A DNA stretch of 64,000 nt from UPXZ01 sp964568675. Lineage in GTDB: Bacteria; Bacteroidota; Bacteroidia; Bacteroidales; Paludibacteraceae. The stretch's first letter is position 1, and each line of letters starts with the position of its first letter. This document shows, one piece after another, positions 35,701 to 43,977 of the stretch. The stretch covers positions 1 to 64,000 of the forward strand of contig CAZMQV010000006.1 in the NCBI GenBank assembly GCA_964568675.1, written 5' to 3'. The position numbers and the translations under genes are program-made. The notes beneath the pieces were generated by a model that had not been told where the DNA came from, ran no database searches, and saw only the letters and a program-made list of their open reading frames with translations.

Positions 35701-38284
35701 GAGATTTGATGCCTACGTATGAGCTGAATGGTGAAAAGACAACAGTTTGATTGTAGAAGCTCATATCGCCGCCCGACTCAAAAACACGCGAAAGAATGGT
35801 GCCGCGCAACATTCCCGGCGCAAGATTGGCAAGAGGAATTTTTGCCTGAATGGAGGCATTGCCCGCATTGTCGAGTGTGCCGTCGAAGATATTGAAGGTT
35901 GTGGTTTCGAAATCTGAAAGCGGATTGTTGAACGTGTAGTTGGTGTATGATTGAAAGGGTTTCTCCGATTTTGAAAGACGTAGTTCGGCATCGGCTTTCA
36001 GGTTCGACGCGAGTGCTCCGTGCAGCCATTGCGCAGTGATTGTCCCGGAGATAACTGCTTTGGAAGCGTCGATCATCGTGTCGCAATCCAAGCGTATTTT
36101 GAGTCGGTTGGGCTTGATGGTTTCGACCCGGAGCGATTTGAAGAATTGTGTGCCACCTACTTTTATAGATGCTTGCCAAACTCCGGTGGGCGCGCTCGTG
36201 CTTATCGGGATGGCAAAAGTGTAGAAGCCATTTTGTCCATCTACATTTATTATGCGGTTGTAAAATTGACGTGTTGGTGTGAACACTTCCAACACTATGG
36301 GATGTCCTTTTGGTAATTTCTTATTTTTATCCTCAAGAATAAAGCCGAGGTGAATGGTGTCGCCCGGTCGCCATACGCCTCGTTCGGTGTAGAGATACCC
36401 TTTCAGTCCTTTCTGAATCTCTTTGCCGCTAACGTCGAAATTGCTGAGTGAGAGCGACGATTCGTCTTTTACCTCCAGGTAGCCTATCTCCTTGTCTTTT
36501 GCTACGGTAACTACAAAGGGTTTGGATTTCGAAAATTGAATTTCGGCAAATCCATCGTTGTCGGTTTTTGCTTTGCCTATTTCCTGCATCTGATAGTTGT
36601 AGGCTTTCACCGTAGCACCGGCGATTGGGTTGGTAGAGAGAATGTCGGTAGCCGCGATAGCGAGAACGCCGTTCGTACTGCTTTTGGCTATTATTCCTAC
36701 ATTTGACGCCATCACTATTGCTTTTGCTGTTCGGTCGTCGCCGATAAAGTATGATGGCTTGCAGGGGTCGTCATGTTCGCTCCAGTTGTAGTCTGTCCAG
36801 TCGTAAGCTTCGTAATAGTCCGAGTAGGGATTGTCCCATTCGTTTTCATCCTCTTCGGAGATTAGCGCGTCGCTCATTTTTTTCGATTGTAGCGTCTGAG
36901 GAGTTACGGGTGCCAAACCACCACAGCGATAGAGCGAATAGTCTTGCTTCATGGATAGCTGTACCACATACCACGCGCCCGGGTCTTTTTTTATAATTGG
37001 TGCCAAATCAAGAGAAAAATTATTCCATTTGCCCAAGTCGAGCGATTTGTCTTCGTCCAAGCGGATTTGAACTTTCTTAATCAAGCGTCCGAATCGGCGC
37101 AACTCATTCTGGGAGTTATCATTGAGCGAGTTTGATTGCAAAAAATAGAGAACGTTGTTTTGATAAACCTTTATCACTTTCACATCTACCGCCCAAAGAT
37201 TAACCGCTTTGAAGGGTAAAATTAGTTTGTCGGAATTGGGCAGAATGTTTCCGCTTTTTTCGAAAGCGATTTCGGGTTTGGTGCTTTCTACATTGAGGCT
37301 AAAGGAGTAGTTCTTGTCTAAAGCCAATTGCGCGAGACTTTTAATCCCGCCATTGATGTTGAGATTAATAGTTTTTTCGGGAAGTGTTTCCGGGTAAATT
37401 TTTACTACATTCCTGTCTATCTGATAGGTGTAGTTGGATATGTCCGGCGACGAAATTAAGCCGGTAAGGTCTTGAGTGAGAGAAACCGGGTCGGTGAACG
37501 TAACGCGAATGAAAGGGTCGTTCTCCTGTTGAAGCCGCACATCGAACACCCCAAAGTTATTTGTGGAAAGCGCCGGTATGGTGATGTCAAATTTCTCTTC
37601 TTTTTTTACGCCAAGTAGCGAAGCGTTGAACGAAACGGCATAAGTCTTTGCCTGTTTTTCGCGTTTCAGACTATCTATTCGGACACGGAAAAGAGTAGGA
37701 TTGAGTTCCGCAACTTTAACGGAGCATTCTTTGTTGCTTTTCTGAATTTCAAGCGACTTTTTAATTTGTTCGGCTGATGTGGCATTTGCAAGCCGAATGT
37801 CTATCTCTACGGCATTCCACTCCAGATTTGTGGCGCTGACAGGTGAAAATGGAAGCGCGCTAAGCGTGAAACTCTGTTCGCTAACGTGAAAATCAAAATT
37901 GAATTTTCGGAATTTCTTTTCCACTTGCATTAATTTTCCCAAATTCAAACTTGCTTTGTAGGACTTCCCGGGCTTGAGAGCGCCGGAGTCGGGTACAAAC
38001 CGAAGTGTGGTGGCATTTATCCAGCTTGTTTTTCCTTTCACACGCGGCGAAAATGCGAAGAGCTGCTCCTGAAGCTCCGTGTTAAGTTCTACTGCCGGCA
38101 TTTCCTGCGCCAATTCCACTTGAATGAAGCCATCGGGCGCTAACTTTCCATAGGTGAACGCGTTGATATAACGTGCAAATTCGGGGTCGATCTCGGTAGC
38201 ACGTGATTTGCACGATTGCATAAGCGATGTCAGGAAAAAACCTGAAACAAGGAGTAGAAGAAACGATATATACCTGTTTTTCAT
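32708..38284 (-). CDS. Bacterial alpha-2-macroglobulin lipoprotein with thioester motif
   Basis: An 1858-residue protease-trapping lipoprotein. The signal peptide ends SLMQS before Cys25 (lipobox). MG-type beta domains fill about 40-1000 (a MG2-like stretch near GYLYTERGVWRPGDTIHLGF, where extension-type proteins show YRPGD). The A2M domain (about 1130-1230) is followed by the thioester motif HACTEQ with Cys1407 and Gln1410. The alpha-helical thioester-domain repeats (about 1400-1680) and a C-terminal receptor-like domain complete it. It should covalently trap attacking proteases in the periplasm or at the surface. In many Gram-negatives such genes pair with pbpC (PBP1C); no pbpC is here. Confidence 0.9.
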   Translation of the reverse strand: MKNRYISFLLLLVSGFFLTSLMQSCKSRATEIDPEFARYINAFTYGKLAPDGFIQVELAQEMPAVELNTELQEQLFAFSPRVKGKTSWINATTLRFVPDSGALKPGKSYKASLNLGKLMQVEKKFRKFNFDFHVSEQSFTLSALPFSPVSATNLEWNAVEIDIRLANATSAEQIKKSLEIQKSNKECSVKVAELNPTLFRVRIDSLKREKQAKTYAVSFNASLLGVKKEEKFDITIPALSTNNFGVFDVRLQQENDPFIRVTFTDPVSLTQDLTGLISSPDISNYTYQIDRNVVKIYPETLPEKTINLNINGGIKSLAQLALDKNYSFSLNVESTKPEIAFEKSGNILPNSDKLILPFKAVNLWAVDVKVIKVYQNNVLYFLQSNSLNDNSQNELRRFGRLIKKVQIRLDEDKSLDLGKWNNFSLDLAPIIKKDPGAWYVVQLSMKQDYSLYRCGGLAPVTPQTLQSKKMSDALISEEDENEWDNPYSDYYEAYDWTDYNWSEHDDPCKPSYFIGDDRTAKAIVMASNVGIIAKSSTNGVLAIAATDILSTNPIAGATVKAYNYQMQEIGKAKTDNDGFAEIQFSKSKPFVVTVAKDKEIGYLEVKDESSLSLSNFDVSGKEIQKGLKGYLYTERGVWRPGDTIHLGFILEDKNKKLPKGHPIVLEVFTPTRQFYNRIINVDGQNGFYTFAIPISTSAPTGVWQASIKVGGTQFFKSLRVETIKPNRLKIRLDCDTMIDASKAVISGTITAQWLHGALASNLKADAELRLSKSEKPFQSYTNYTFNNPLSDFETTTFNIFDGTLDNAGNASIQAKIPLANLAPGMLRGTILSRVFESGGDMSFYNQTVVFSPFSSYVGIKSPADNPHTFLETDKNITFDIVTLNPYGKKVNRSLEYKIYKMDWSWWWNNQGNNAASYINNTSAQPLASGIVASAAGSAKIHFKVNYPDWGRYLVLAKDPESGHTTGLIFYVDWPSWRGRSNKTDPSGLTMLSFATDKPSYLLGESATVIIPKSSKGRVLISIENGTGIIKREWVATSATSDTKYSFKITDEMSPNCYVFASLLQPHSQQENDLPIRMYGVVNVNIENKASKLEPTIQMPTELRPEKEFTISVSEKTKKPMTYTLAIVDEGLLDITSFKTPNAWNEFYAREALGVRTWDLFDRVLGTNSGIFGPLLSIGGDEALKATSDKVNRFKPVVKFLGPYSINAGEMKSHKLKLPAYIGSVRVMVVAGGGGAYGSTEKTVTVHNPIMTLTTLPRVMGPNEELFLPVNVFSSDKKIKSVRVNIQTKALLIPVDGSSQTVYFDKPGDKIVYFKLKSGMKIGEEKLIVSSTANNERFVETISIGIRNPNPPVILSQTTLVEPGKHSSLNMKLENISPNDWVKMEISRLPSINLNKNLSFLSDYQHACTEQLTSMAFPLLYVDQLIKMNDEEKAQNNKRVDQLIRRVLSRQLPDGGFAYWDGENYASEWASSYSGHFLLEAIKKGYAVPDNAIKNWTRFQQKLARNWTPTVSLSQNQFFEHQMTDLQQGYRLYTLALAEKPELGAMNRLREIKSPSKQAKFQLASAYALAGRKSEAKALIFNINPNIEAYNFNNDTYGSPLRDQALIMDTYMLLGMTEKAMNLSASVASALSNHQLSTQTTAFALIAMEKLALKMGKGNINVNYRVNNQASKSIDTPQPMVQTSIVPTNNITVDIQNRGTAKIYARLTARTQAINPISKPNDASFIVRVKYQDKNGKPVDIRSMKQGEEFEAKIIVKNSEEQSFSNIALLFIVPSGWEIINERLMETNDDANTILYNRKDIRDDRVLNYFNLNSGNEAKFTVKLRAAYRGRYYAPPISCQALYAPTENATTSGIWVEVK

Positions 38285-38335
38285 ATTAGTATTCTTTTTT
38301 AGTTCAATATTGGTTGAAAATCAACTTCCTTGCCG

Positions 38336-38382
38336 GTTGCCATCGATAGCGCTACGGTAGCTTGCCTAAAAGATATGGCAAC
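38336..38382. repeat. Inverted repeat upstream of the macroglobulin gene
   Basis: GTTGCCAT (38336-38343) is repeated inverted as ATGGCAAC (38375-38382), 31 nt apart, starting 52 nt upstream of the macroglobulin ATG. A smaller hairpin GTTGA-AAA-TCAAC lies at 38313-38325. They could be regulator sites or leader structure. Confidence 0.35.
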
Positions 38383-38647
38383 TCACGAATGTAAAGGTAT
38401 CTAATTTTCACGAAATTAAAATATGAAGAGGCGAATATTTATGTGTAATTTTTCGAAAGATGTTTTCGATTACCCTTTTATACTTTTCCGGCTTGCATTC
38501 TCCTTCCATAATCCTCTGTTTTTCACTCAAAACTTATGCCACTCACTAATCAGGAGCTGCGCGACATCCTACTCCGGACGAATTTCTGCTCAGAAACAGC
38601 TATAGAATACAATGAAAGCCAATATGACGCAAATGGGAATGCGTAAA

Positions 38648-38956
38648 ATCACCTTGTGGTAAATGTCGTTTTTAAAATAAAAAACGGTTTTTACCATCGT
38701 GGTAATTGCCATTCTTAAAATAAAAAACAGCTTTTACCATCGTGGTAATTGCCATTCTTAAAACAAAAAACGGTTTTTACCATCGTGGTAAATGCCATTC
38801 ATAAAATAAAAAACGGCTTTTACCATTGTGGTAATTGCCATTCTTAAAACAAAAAACAGCTTTTACCATTGTGGTAATTGCCATTCTTAAAATAAAAAAC
38901 GGCTTTTACCATTGTGGTAATTGTCATTCTTAAAATAAACAACGGCTTTTACCATA
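38648..38956. repeat. 43-bp tandem repeat array, about 7 copies, each with a TTACCA/TGGTAA dyad
   Basis: The word TACCAT recurs at 38692, 38735, 38778, 38821, 38864, 38907 and 38950, a strict 43-bp period. Each full unit carries the dyad TTACCA-Y-N-G-TGGTAA followed by a conserved 28-bp linker (TTGCCATTCTTAAAA type, then an A tract and ACGGCTT or ACAGCTT). The first copy (from 38648) is degenerate, the last incomplete. Copies 1-3 have TCG in the dyad centre, copies 4-6 TTG. 43 is not a multiple of 3, so the array is not coding. 38383-38647 and 38957-39135 show no gene. Confidence 0.9.
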
Positions 38957-39135
38957 AAATGGCTTTTCATCATGCGTAGTGTCCTCAAGAATAGCGGAAT
39001 GAAAGGATGGCGAGAACATCGCTTTATCAAATTCAACATCAACACGATGCTGGCATTCCAACTTTCGCTTGTTTTTTTAAGTCTTGATTTGAAACGATTC
39101 AAACTGTATCCGGTTTTATCGACGCGTTGAAAAGC

Positions 39136-39156
39136 CCATTGTAGTTTTTACAATGG
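39136..39156 (-). terminator. Weak terminator of the TPR-AraC gene
   Basis: CCATTGTA (39136-39143) pairs with TACAATGG (39149-39156), 49 nt past the stop on the minus strand, followed there by GGCTTTTC. The AT-rich stem and short T tract make it uncertain. Confidence 0.4.
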
Positions 39157-39204
39157 CAAAAATCAACGTGTTGAAATTTTAAAAGTTGGAAATTTGCATA
39201 ATAC

Positions 39205-41058
39205 TTAATTGTTATTTATCTCCGATAATTCATTCACTATCTGATTCCTGAATTGTGCCGGAGTAAATCCGGTCTGTTTTCTGAACGTATCAAAAAAAAC
39301 AGATTGTGAATTGAAACCCATTTCAGATGCGAGCATCGCGAAGTGATATTTGTTGCGCAAATCTTCCTGATTGCTCATAATGCGAATGGTTTCATCAATC
39401 CGAAACTTATTGACAACGTCAATGTAACGTTCATTTTTGAGACTAATAGCTTTTGATAAGTAGTATCGATTCGTATTCAGTTCTTTAGCTGCTATTTCGA
39501 GATTGATGTCTTTGCGTGTGAAGTTGTCATCGTCGCCCAGCCAATTGATGAAGCTTTCGTATAGCAGATCGAATTTGTTCGTTTCTTTTTTCGTTCGTTT
39601 ATCACTTTCGCTTTTAATTGAATAGGTGTTATCCTCATTTTTACCCTGCATATATTGCGTATTATTTTGCATTGCCATAATTTTCTGAACCATTTTATGC
39701 TTCTCTTTTCGTGTCTTGGCTACTTTAATCAGAATGACTAAAGCAATAATGAGTATTGAAAAAACGGTAATGTGAATCACCTTGAAGGTATCTGCTTTTT
39801 CCTGCTTGTGAATAATTTGGTTGTAAGCGTTTTGGTTTGCCTGACTAATCTTGTTTAGTTTTAGCAGATTTGCCGCTTGCATATTGTTTTGTTTGTTTAA
39901 GAAATATGTGGCAGAGTCCATCATACTAACTGATTTTGCCGGATTGCTATCGAGGTATGATTTCGATATTTCTTGATAAATTTTCGCCCTTAAATTATAG
40001 TTGCGTTTGGACTCTATTATCGCCAAACAGTGGTAGGCGTTTTCGCGTGCTTTTGCCCAATTCCCAATTGCATTGTAGTTCTTTGCTAGAAATAAATAGC
40101 TGTTTTTCAGAATATACGTCGATTGATAATAGTCGTTTCCCAAGGCAATAACCGAATCTATTTTACCAATGGATGCGATGTGTTTTTTTTGCAAGAGATC
40201 CACCTCGGCACGATTCAGCATGATTAACGCTTCGGAGAGCGCGTCGTGTGAGAGATTTGCTTTTTCAGCTTTTTGAATGTAATACAAAGCTTCTGAAGGT
40301 AAATCTTTTTGAATATACATATCCGCATTGATGATGCTGGAATAGAATTGCTGCTTGTAGTCTTTGTTCGCTATAAAAGTTTGTTCAGCTTCGTTGAGGT
40401 GAGTTTGCGCGTCGTTAAAGCGCGACAATGAGAAAAGTTGTATGCCGATATGCCTATTGTTTATCGCGATGCTGTAGGTAAGCCCGGTTTTTTCAAAAGT
40501 TTCCTGTGATTTCAAAAACCAGAAATGTGCATTGCTATAGTCGCCATAACTTTGGAATATTTGTCCTAATAATCGCTGATTGTTCGCCAAAGTGCGTATG
40601 TCCGAAGGCGACTCGTTGAGAGTGGCATTTAGTAGCGTGAATGCTTCGTTCTGACGACTGGAGTTAAAAAGGATTAGACTTTTGATGCTTTTAAAGTAGT
40701 ACCTGTTGGAAGTATGTAAGTTTGCTACATCATATCTGCTAATGATATTCCAAGCTTGTGTTGTTTCGCCTTTTTTCGACAAGGCAGCAGCTTTGAAAAT
40801 CGTTTTTTGCTCTTCGTAAAACGATTTTTTAGAAGAGTTTTCGGGGATTTCAATTTCTGAAAGTAGGGCTAATGCTCTGTCATTTGCAGATTCGAGATAG
40901 TAAATATCCAGAATGTGACTCAGCGCGGTTTCCGTTTTATTGTTGTTGTAGCTGCATCCGCCAAGTGTCAATAGCAAAATGCCACAAATAAAATAAATTG
41001 TTTGTAGCCGGATGCAAGTAACCCTATGATTTTGGCTGTCTAAGGATTGGGTTTTCAT
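39205..41058 (-). CDS. Membrane-spanning regulator: TPR sensor, TM helix, AraC-type DNA-binding domain
   Basis: A 617-residue protein. N-terminal hydrophobic segment ending LLTLGGCSYNN looks like a lipobox, so the front may be lipidated outside the inner membrane. TPR-like helical repeats follow (about 45-400). One TM helix (VIHITVFSILIIALVILIKVA, about 424-444, here given in part) leads to a basic coiled segment (about 450-500), then an AraC HTH pair (about 515-612) with AAKELNTNRYYLSKAI and SEMGFNSQSVFFDTFRKQTGFTPAQFR. Such proteins sense an envelope signal and bind DNA without a phosphorelay, like hybrid two-component regulators cut short. It reads towards the repeat array and the macroglobulin gene. 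Confidence 0.85.
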   Translation of the reverse strand: MKTQSLDSQNHRVTCIRLQTIYFICGILLLTLGGCSYNNNKTETALSHILDIYYLESANDRALALLSEIEIPENSSKKSFYEEQKTIFKAAALSKKGETTQAWNIISRYDVANLHTSNRYYFKSIKSLILFNSSRQNEAFTLLNATLNESPSDIRTLANNQRLLGQIFQSYGDYSNAHFWFLKSQETFEKTGLTYSIAINNRHIGIQLFSLSRFNDAQTHLNEAEQTFIANKDYKQQFYSSIINADMYIQKDLPSEALYYIQKAEKANLSHDALSEALIMLNRAEVDLLQKKHIASIGKIDSVIALGNDYYQSTYILKNSYLFLAKNYNAIGNWAKARENAYHCLAIIESKRNYNLRAKIYQEISKSYLDSNPAKSVSMMDSATYFLNKQNNMQAANLLKLNKISQANQNAYNQIIHKQEKADTFKVIHITVFSILIIALVILIKVAKTRKEKHKMVQKIMAMQNNTQYMQGKNEDNTYSIKSESDKRTKKETNKFDLLYESFINWLGDDDNFTRKDINLEIAAKELNTNRYYLSKAISLKNERYIDVVNKFRIDETIRIMSNQEDLRNKYHFAMLASEMGFNSQSVFFDTFRKQTGFTPAQFRNQIVNELSEINNN

Positions 41059-41131
41059 GGCTTTTGGTTAATAAAAATAAGAAATCATCTTTTCGTTTTT
41101 GATGTTTCTGTGAAACGATTCAGTTTTTTGC

Positions 41132-41139
41132 CAAATTTA
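41132..41139 (-). promoter_or_regulatory. Possible -7 element for the TPR-AraC gene
   Basis: The complement of CAAATTTA is TAAATTTG, fitting TAnnTTTG, about 70 nt before the start. No TTG at proper distance. The rest of 41059-41570 (over 400 nt) holds no gene that I can see. Confidence 0.35.
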
Positions 41140-41576
41140 CTTCTATGCGCTTGTTTTTAAGCTTAATATGGTTCGGAATTTACAAATGTATGAATAAATT
41201 CTTGATATTAATGCGGTTTGAATGAAATTTTCTGTAAAATACTATAAAAATTTGGAGACTTCATCATGTCTGAATTGTATCCACATTGTTTTCCTTAAAA
41301 AATGGAGTTTCATTGTGTATGTGATTGTTGGTCAAAGATATGTGTAACTTCTCATTGAAATCGCATCCCAATGCAATTCAGGTGCTGTTTTTGAGTTGTT
41401 TGAATAGGTAACGACGTCTTAAAATAAAAATCTCAATTATCCAAGTCTGAAAAATCGATACATCCCAATTCGACTCAAGCTATATTTTGCGAAGGATTGG
41501 AATGAATTAGTAGGATGTCAACTGCTTTTTTTAAGCAATTTATCAATTAATTGAGAAACTAAGTGCAAATAAAATT

Positions 41577-41609
41577 GTAATTTTGTGGGTTAAAGTGAGT
41601 GTAATTTTG
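41577..41609 (+). promoter_or_regulatory. Tandem -7 elements upstream of dut
   Basis: GTAATTTTG occurs twice (41577-41585 and 41601-41609), each containing TAATTTTG that fits TAnnTTTG. The first copy also supplies a TTTG about 16 bp before the second, so it may act as its -33 element. The leader to the ATG at 41691 is about 75 to 100 nt. Confidence 0.5.
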
Positions 41610-41690
41610 CGAGCGCAAATCAAGTTGAAATACATACTTATGCTTACGATTCCAATCACGAACTCCTTTTTTCTGAAATATAAATGAAAT

Positions 41691-42125
41691 ATGAGAATAA
41701 AAATTGTAAATACTTCCAAACATCCGCTTCCTGAATATGCAACGGTTAGCTCTGCCGGAGTTGATTTGCGCGCCAATATAGATGAAGCTATCGCGCTTAA
41801 ACCCTTGGAAAGGAAATTGATACCTACCGGATTGTACATTGAATTACCTCATGGATTCGAAGCGCAGATTCGCCCCCGAAGTGGCTTGGCGCTCAAAAAG
41901 GGCATTACGGTGCTCAACTCGCCCGGTACGATTGACGCCGATTATCGTGGTGAAATTTGTATCATCTTAATCAATCTCTCGTCAGAAACATTTGTGATAA
42001 ATGATGGTGAGCGAATTTGCCAAATGGTAATTGCCAGTCATGAGCAGGCGGAGTGGGAGCTTGTAGCAAATCTCACCGAAACTGAACGTGGCGAGGGAGG
42101 GTTCGGGCATACCGGAAAGAAATAA
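41691..42125 (+). CDS. dut: dUTP pyrophosphatase
   Basis: A 144-residue trimeric dUTPase that hydrolyses dUTP to dUMP, keeping uracil out of DNA. Conserved motifs 1-5 are all present: SSAGVDLRA, RPRSGLA, NSPGTIDADYRGEI, GERICQMVI and RGEGGFGHTG. Normal length. It opens a conserved Bacteroidota gene run with the TPR, DUF4292 and EnvC-like genes; the next gene starts 28 nt on. Confidence 0.96.
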   Translation: MRIKIVNTSKHPLPEYATVSSAGVDLRANIDEAIALKPLERKLIPTGLYIELPHGFEAQIRPRSGLALKKGITVLNSPGTIDADYRGEICIILINLSSETFVINDGERICQMVIASHEQAEWELVANLTETERGEGGFGHTGKK

Positions 42126-42153
42126 ACTATTTGCTTAAAAAACAACAGGAATT

Positions 42154-43917
42154 TTGAATAAAATAATTGTAATTATATCCTTTCTTTTGACTGCCGTTGG
42201 CTTCGCTTCGGCTAATGTGGAGAAGAAATCGAAAATTGCCGTACCTGCAAGCGCTGAAAGAAAGTTGACTGAAGATGAACGCGCGCGCTTTGACTACTAT
42301 TTTTTCGAAGCACAACGACTCAAAGACATTCAGCAACTCGACGCGCAGCTTGACGCCTTGCGAATTTGCCTTTCCATTGACTCTGCAAACACGGCGTTGC
42401 AAAGTGAATTGGGTACAGTATATATGCGCTTGAGACGCTATTCGGAAGCAGCAGAATCGTTTAAGAAAGCAGCAAGCACAACGCCTGATAATTGGTGGTA
42501 TCAGGTGGAGTATATTCGCACGCTTGCCGGGCGCGAGCAATACGAGAGCGCGATCAGGCAGATTGAACAGTTGCAAAAATATTTTCCACAACGCGAAGAG
42601 GTTTACACCATGCTCGCGTCGCTTTGCAAACAAACCGGTGAATTGGATAAAGCCATCGCGGCGTTGAATCAACTGGAAGTGTATGCGGGTAAAAATGAGG
42701 CAATTTCGCTCGAAAAATTTCAGATCTATCTGATGCTGAACAAAGAGAAAAAAGCGATAGAAGAGATCGAAAGCTTAATGCTGAAATATCCGCAGGAAAG
42801 TAGATATAAAGTGATGCTTGGGGATATTTATCTCGAACTAAAACAAGCCGGAAAAGCGTTTGAAATCTATCAGCAAGTTCTTCGCTCCGACCCCAATAAT
42901 CCTTATGTCTATGTGTCGCTATCCAATTATTACAAAGACAAAGGCGATGAAGATAAAGCGATGGATGCCATTATGTCGGCATTGAGGAAGAATGAATTGC
43001 CGGTAGAAACTAAAATGGAAATTTTAGATCAATATGTTGACCAATTGCTTACAAATTCAAGAAAGGCAGATGAAACGGAGGCGCTTTTCAAACTGCTTAT
43101 TGAAGAATATCCGTTTGATGAACAGCCCCACGCCTATTATGCACAATTCTTGCAAACGCAAAAGCGACAAAAAGAAGCCCTGGAAGAGCTGGAAAGTGTG
43201 GTCAGTATCAATCCAAGAAATGAAATTGCATGGAAATCTGCTTTGCAAATACTGATGGCGGAAGAAGATACTACCGGGATATTGGGTCTAACCGAGCGTG
43301 CGCTCAAAGTAGTGCCACATGTTCCGGAGATGTATTATTATCGTTCGATGGCTTTCTATCAACAAAATAAGATAGATGATGCAATAGCGATAACAAAGAG
43401 TGCTATCGAAAATCTAACTTCGGTGGTGTCCGGGGTGATGTTGAGCACATTTTACGGGCAATTGGGCGATATTTATCATCAGCGGAATGAAAAGGAGTTG
43501 TCGTATGCAAATTACGAAAAGTCGTTGGAACTTAATCCTGCCAATGTGTATGTGCTGAACAATTATGCTTATTACCTTTCGGTGGAGAATGTAGATTTGC
43601 GAAAAGCCGAACGCATGAGCGCGAAAGCTGTAGAAGTGGAGCCCAACAACAGCACCTACCTGGATACCTATGCTTGGATATTTTACATGCAAGGCGATTT
43701 TTCTCTAGCAAAGATTTATATAGAAAAAGCGGTTGAAAACATGAAAGCCGATGAGGTGTCGGAGGTGATTTACGAACATTGTGGCGATATTTATTCGGCA
43801 TTGGGCGATAAGGAAAAGGCACTCTCGATGTGGCAAAAAGCATTGGAATTGAATACGGATAACAGCGTGCTCAAAGCAAAGATGGACAACCAAAACGGTG
43901 TGAACTTAATTAAATAA
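42154..43917 (+). CDS. Exported TPR-repeat protein
   Basis: A 587-residue protein starting at TTG 42154; no better in-frame ATG exists upstream, and this start gives a signal peptide (MNKIIVIISFLLTAVGFASA). The rest is about 12 tetratricopeptide repeats, e.g. VYMRLRRYSEAAESFKKA and GDIYSALGDKEKALSMWQKA. It should act as a periplasmic or outer-membrane-associated scaffold. Its fixed place between dut and the DUF4292 lipoprotein gene in this phylum hints at an envelope assembly job with its neighbours. No enzymatic motif. Confidence 0.88.
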   Translation: MNKIIVIISFLLTAVGFASANVEKKSKIAVPASAERKLTEDERARFDYYFFEAQRLKDIQQLDAQLDALRICLSIDSANTALQSELGTVYMRLRRYSEAAESFKKAASTTPDNWWYQVEYIRTLAGREQYESAIRQIEQLQKYFPQREEVYTMLASLCKQTGELDKAIAALNQLEVYAGKNEAISLEKFQIYLMLNKEKKAIEEIESLMLKYPQESRYKVMLGDIYLELKQAGKAFEIYQQVLRSDPNNPYVYVSLSNYYKDKGDEDKAMDAIMSALRKNELPVETKMEILDQYVDQLLTNSRKADETEALFKLLIEEYPFDEQPHAYYAQFLQTQKRQKEALEELESVVSINPRNEIAWKSALQILMAEEDTTGILGLTERALKVVPHVPEMYYYRSMAFYQQNKIDDAIAITKSAIENLTSVVSGVMLSTFYGQLGDIYHQRNEKELSYANYEKSLELNPANVYVLNNYAYYLSVENVDLRKAERMSAKAVEVEPNNSTYLDTYAWIFYMQGDFSLAKIYIEKAVENMKADEVSEVIYEHCGDIYSALGDKEKALSMWQKALELNTDNSVLKAKMDNQNGVNLIK

Positions 43918-43977
43918 GGTATTTTGAAAACTCAGGACGAATAACTCCTATTTCTTAACTCAGATAAATTACAGAAA

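Noticed and set aside
38648..38956. CRISPR array
   Set aside because: Repeats are directly adjacent with a fixed 43-bp period and the linkers are conserved, so there are no unique spacers, and no cas genes are near.
38423..39102. Small ORFs around the repeat array
   Set aside because: They cross or border a 43-bp (non-triplet) repeat and have no protein-like features.
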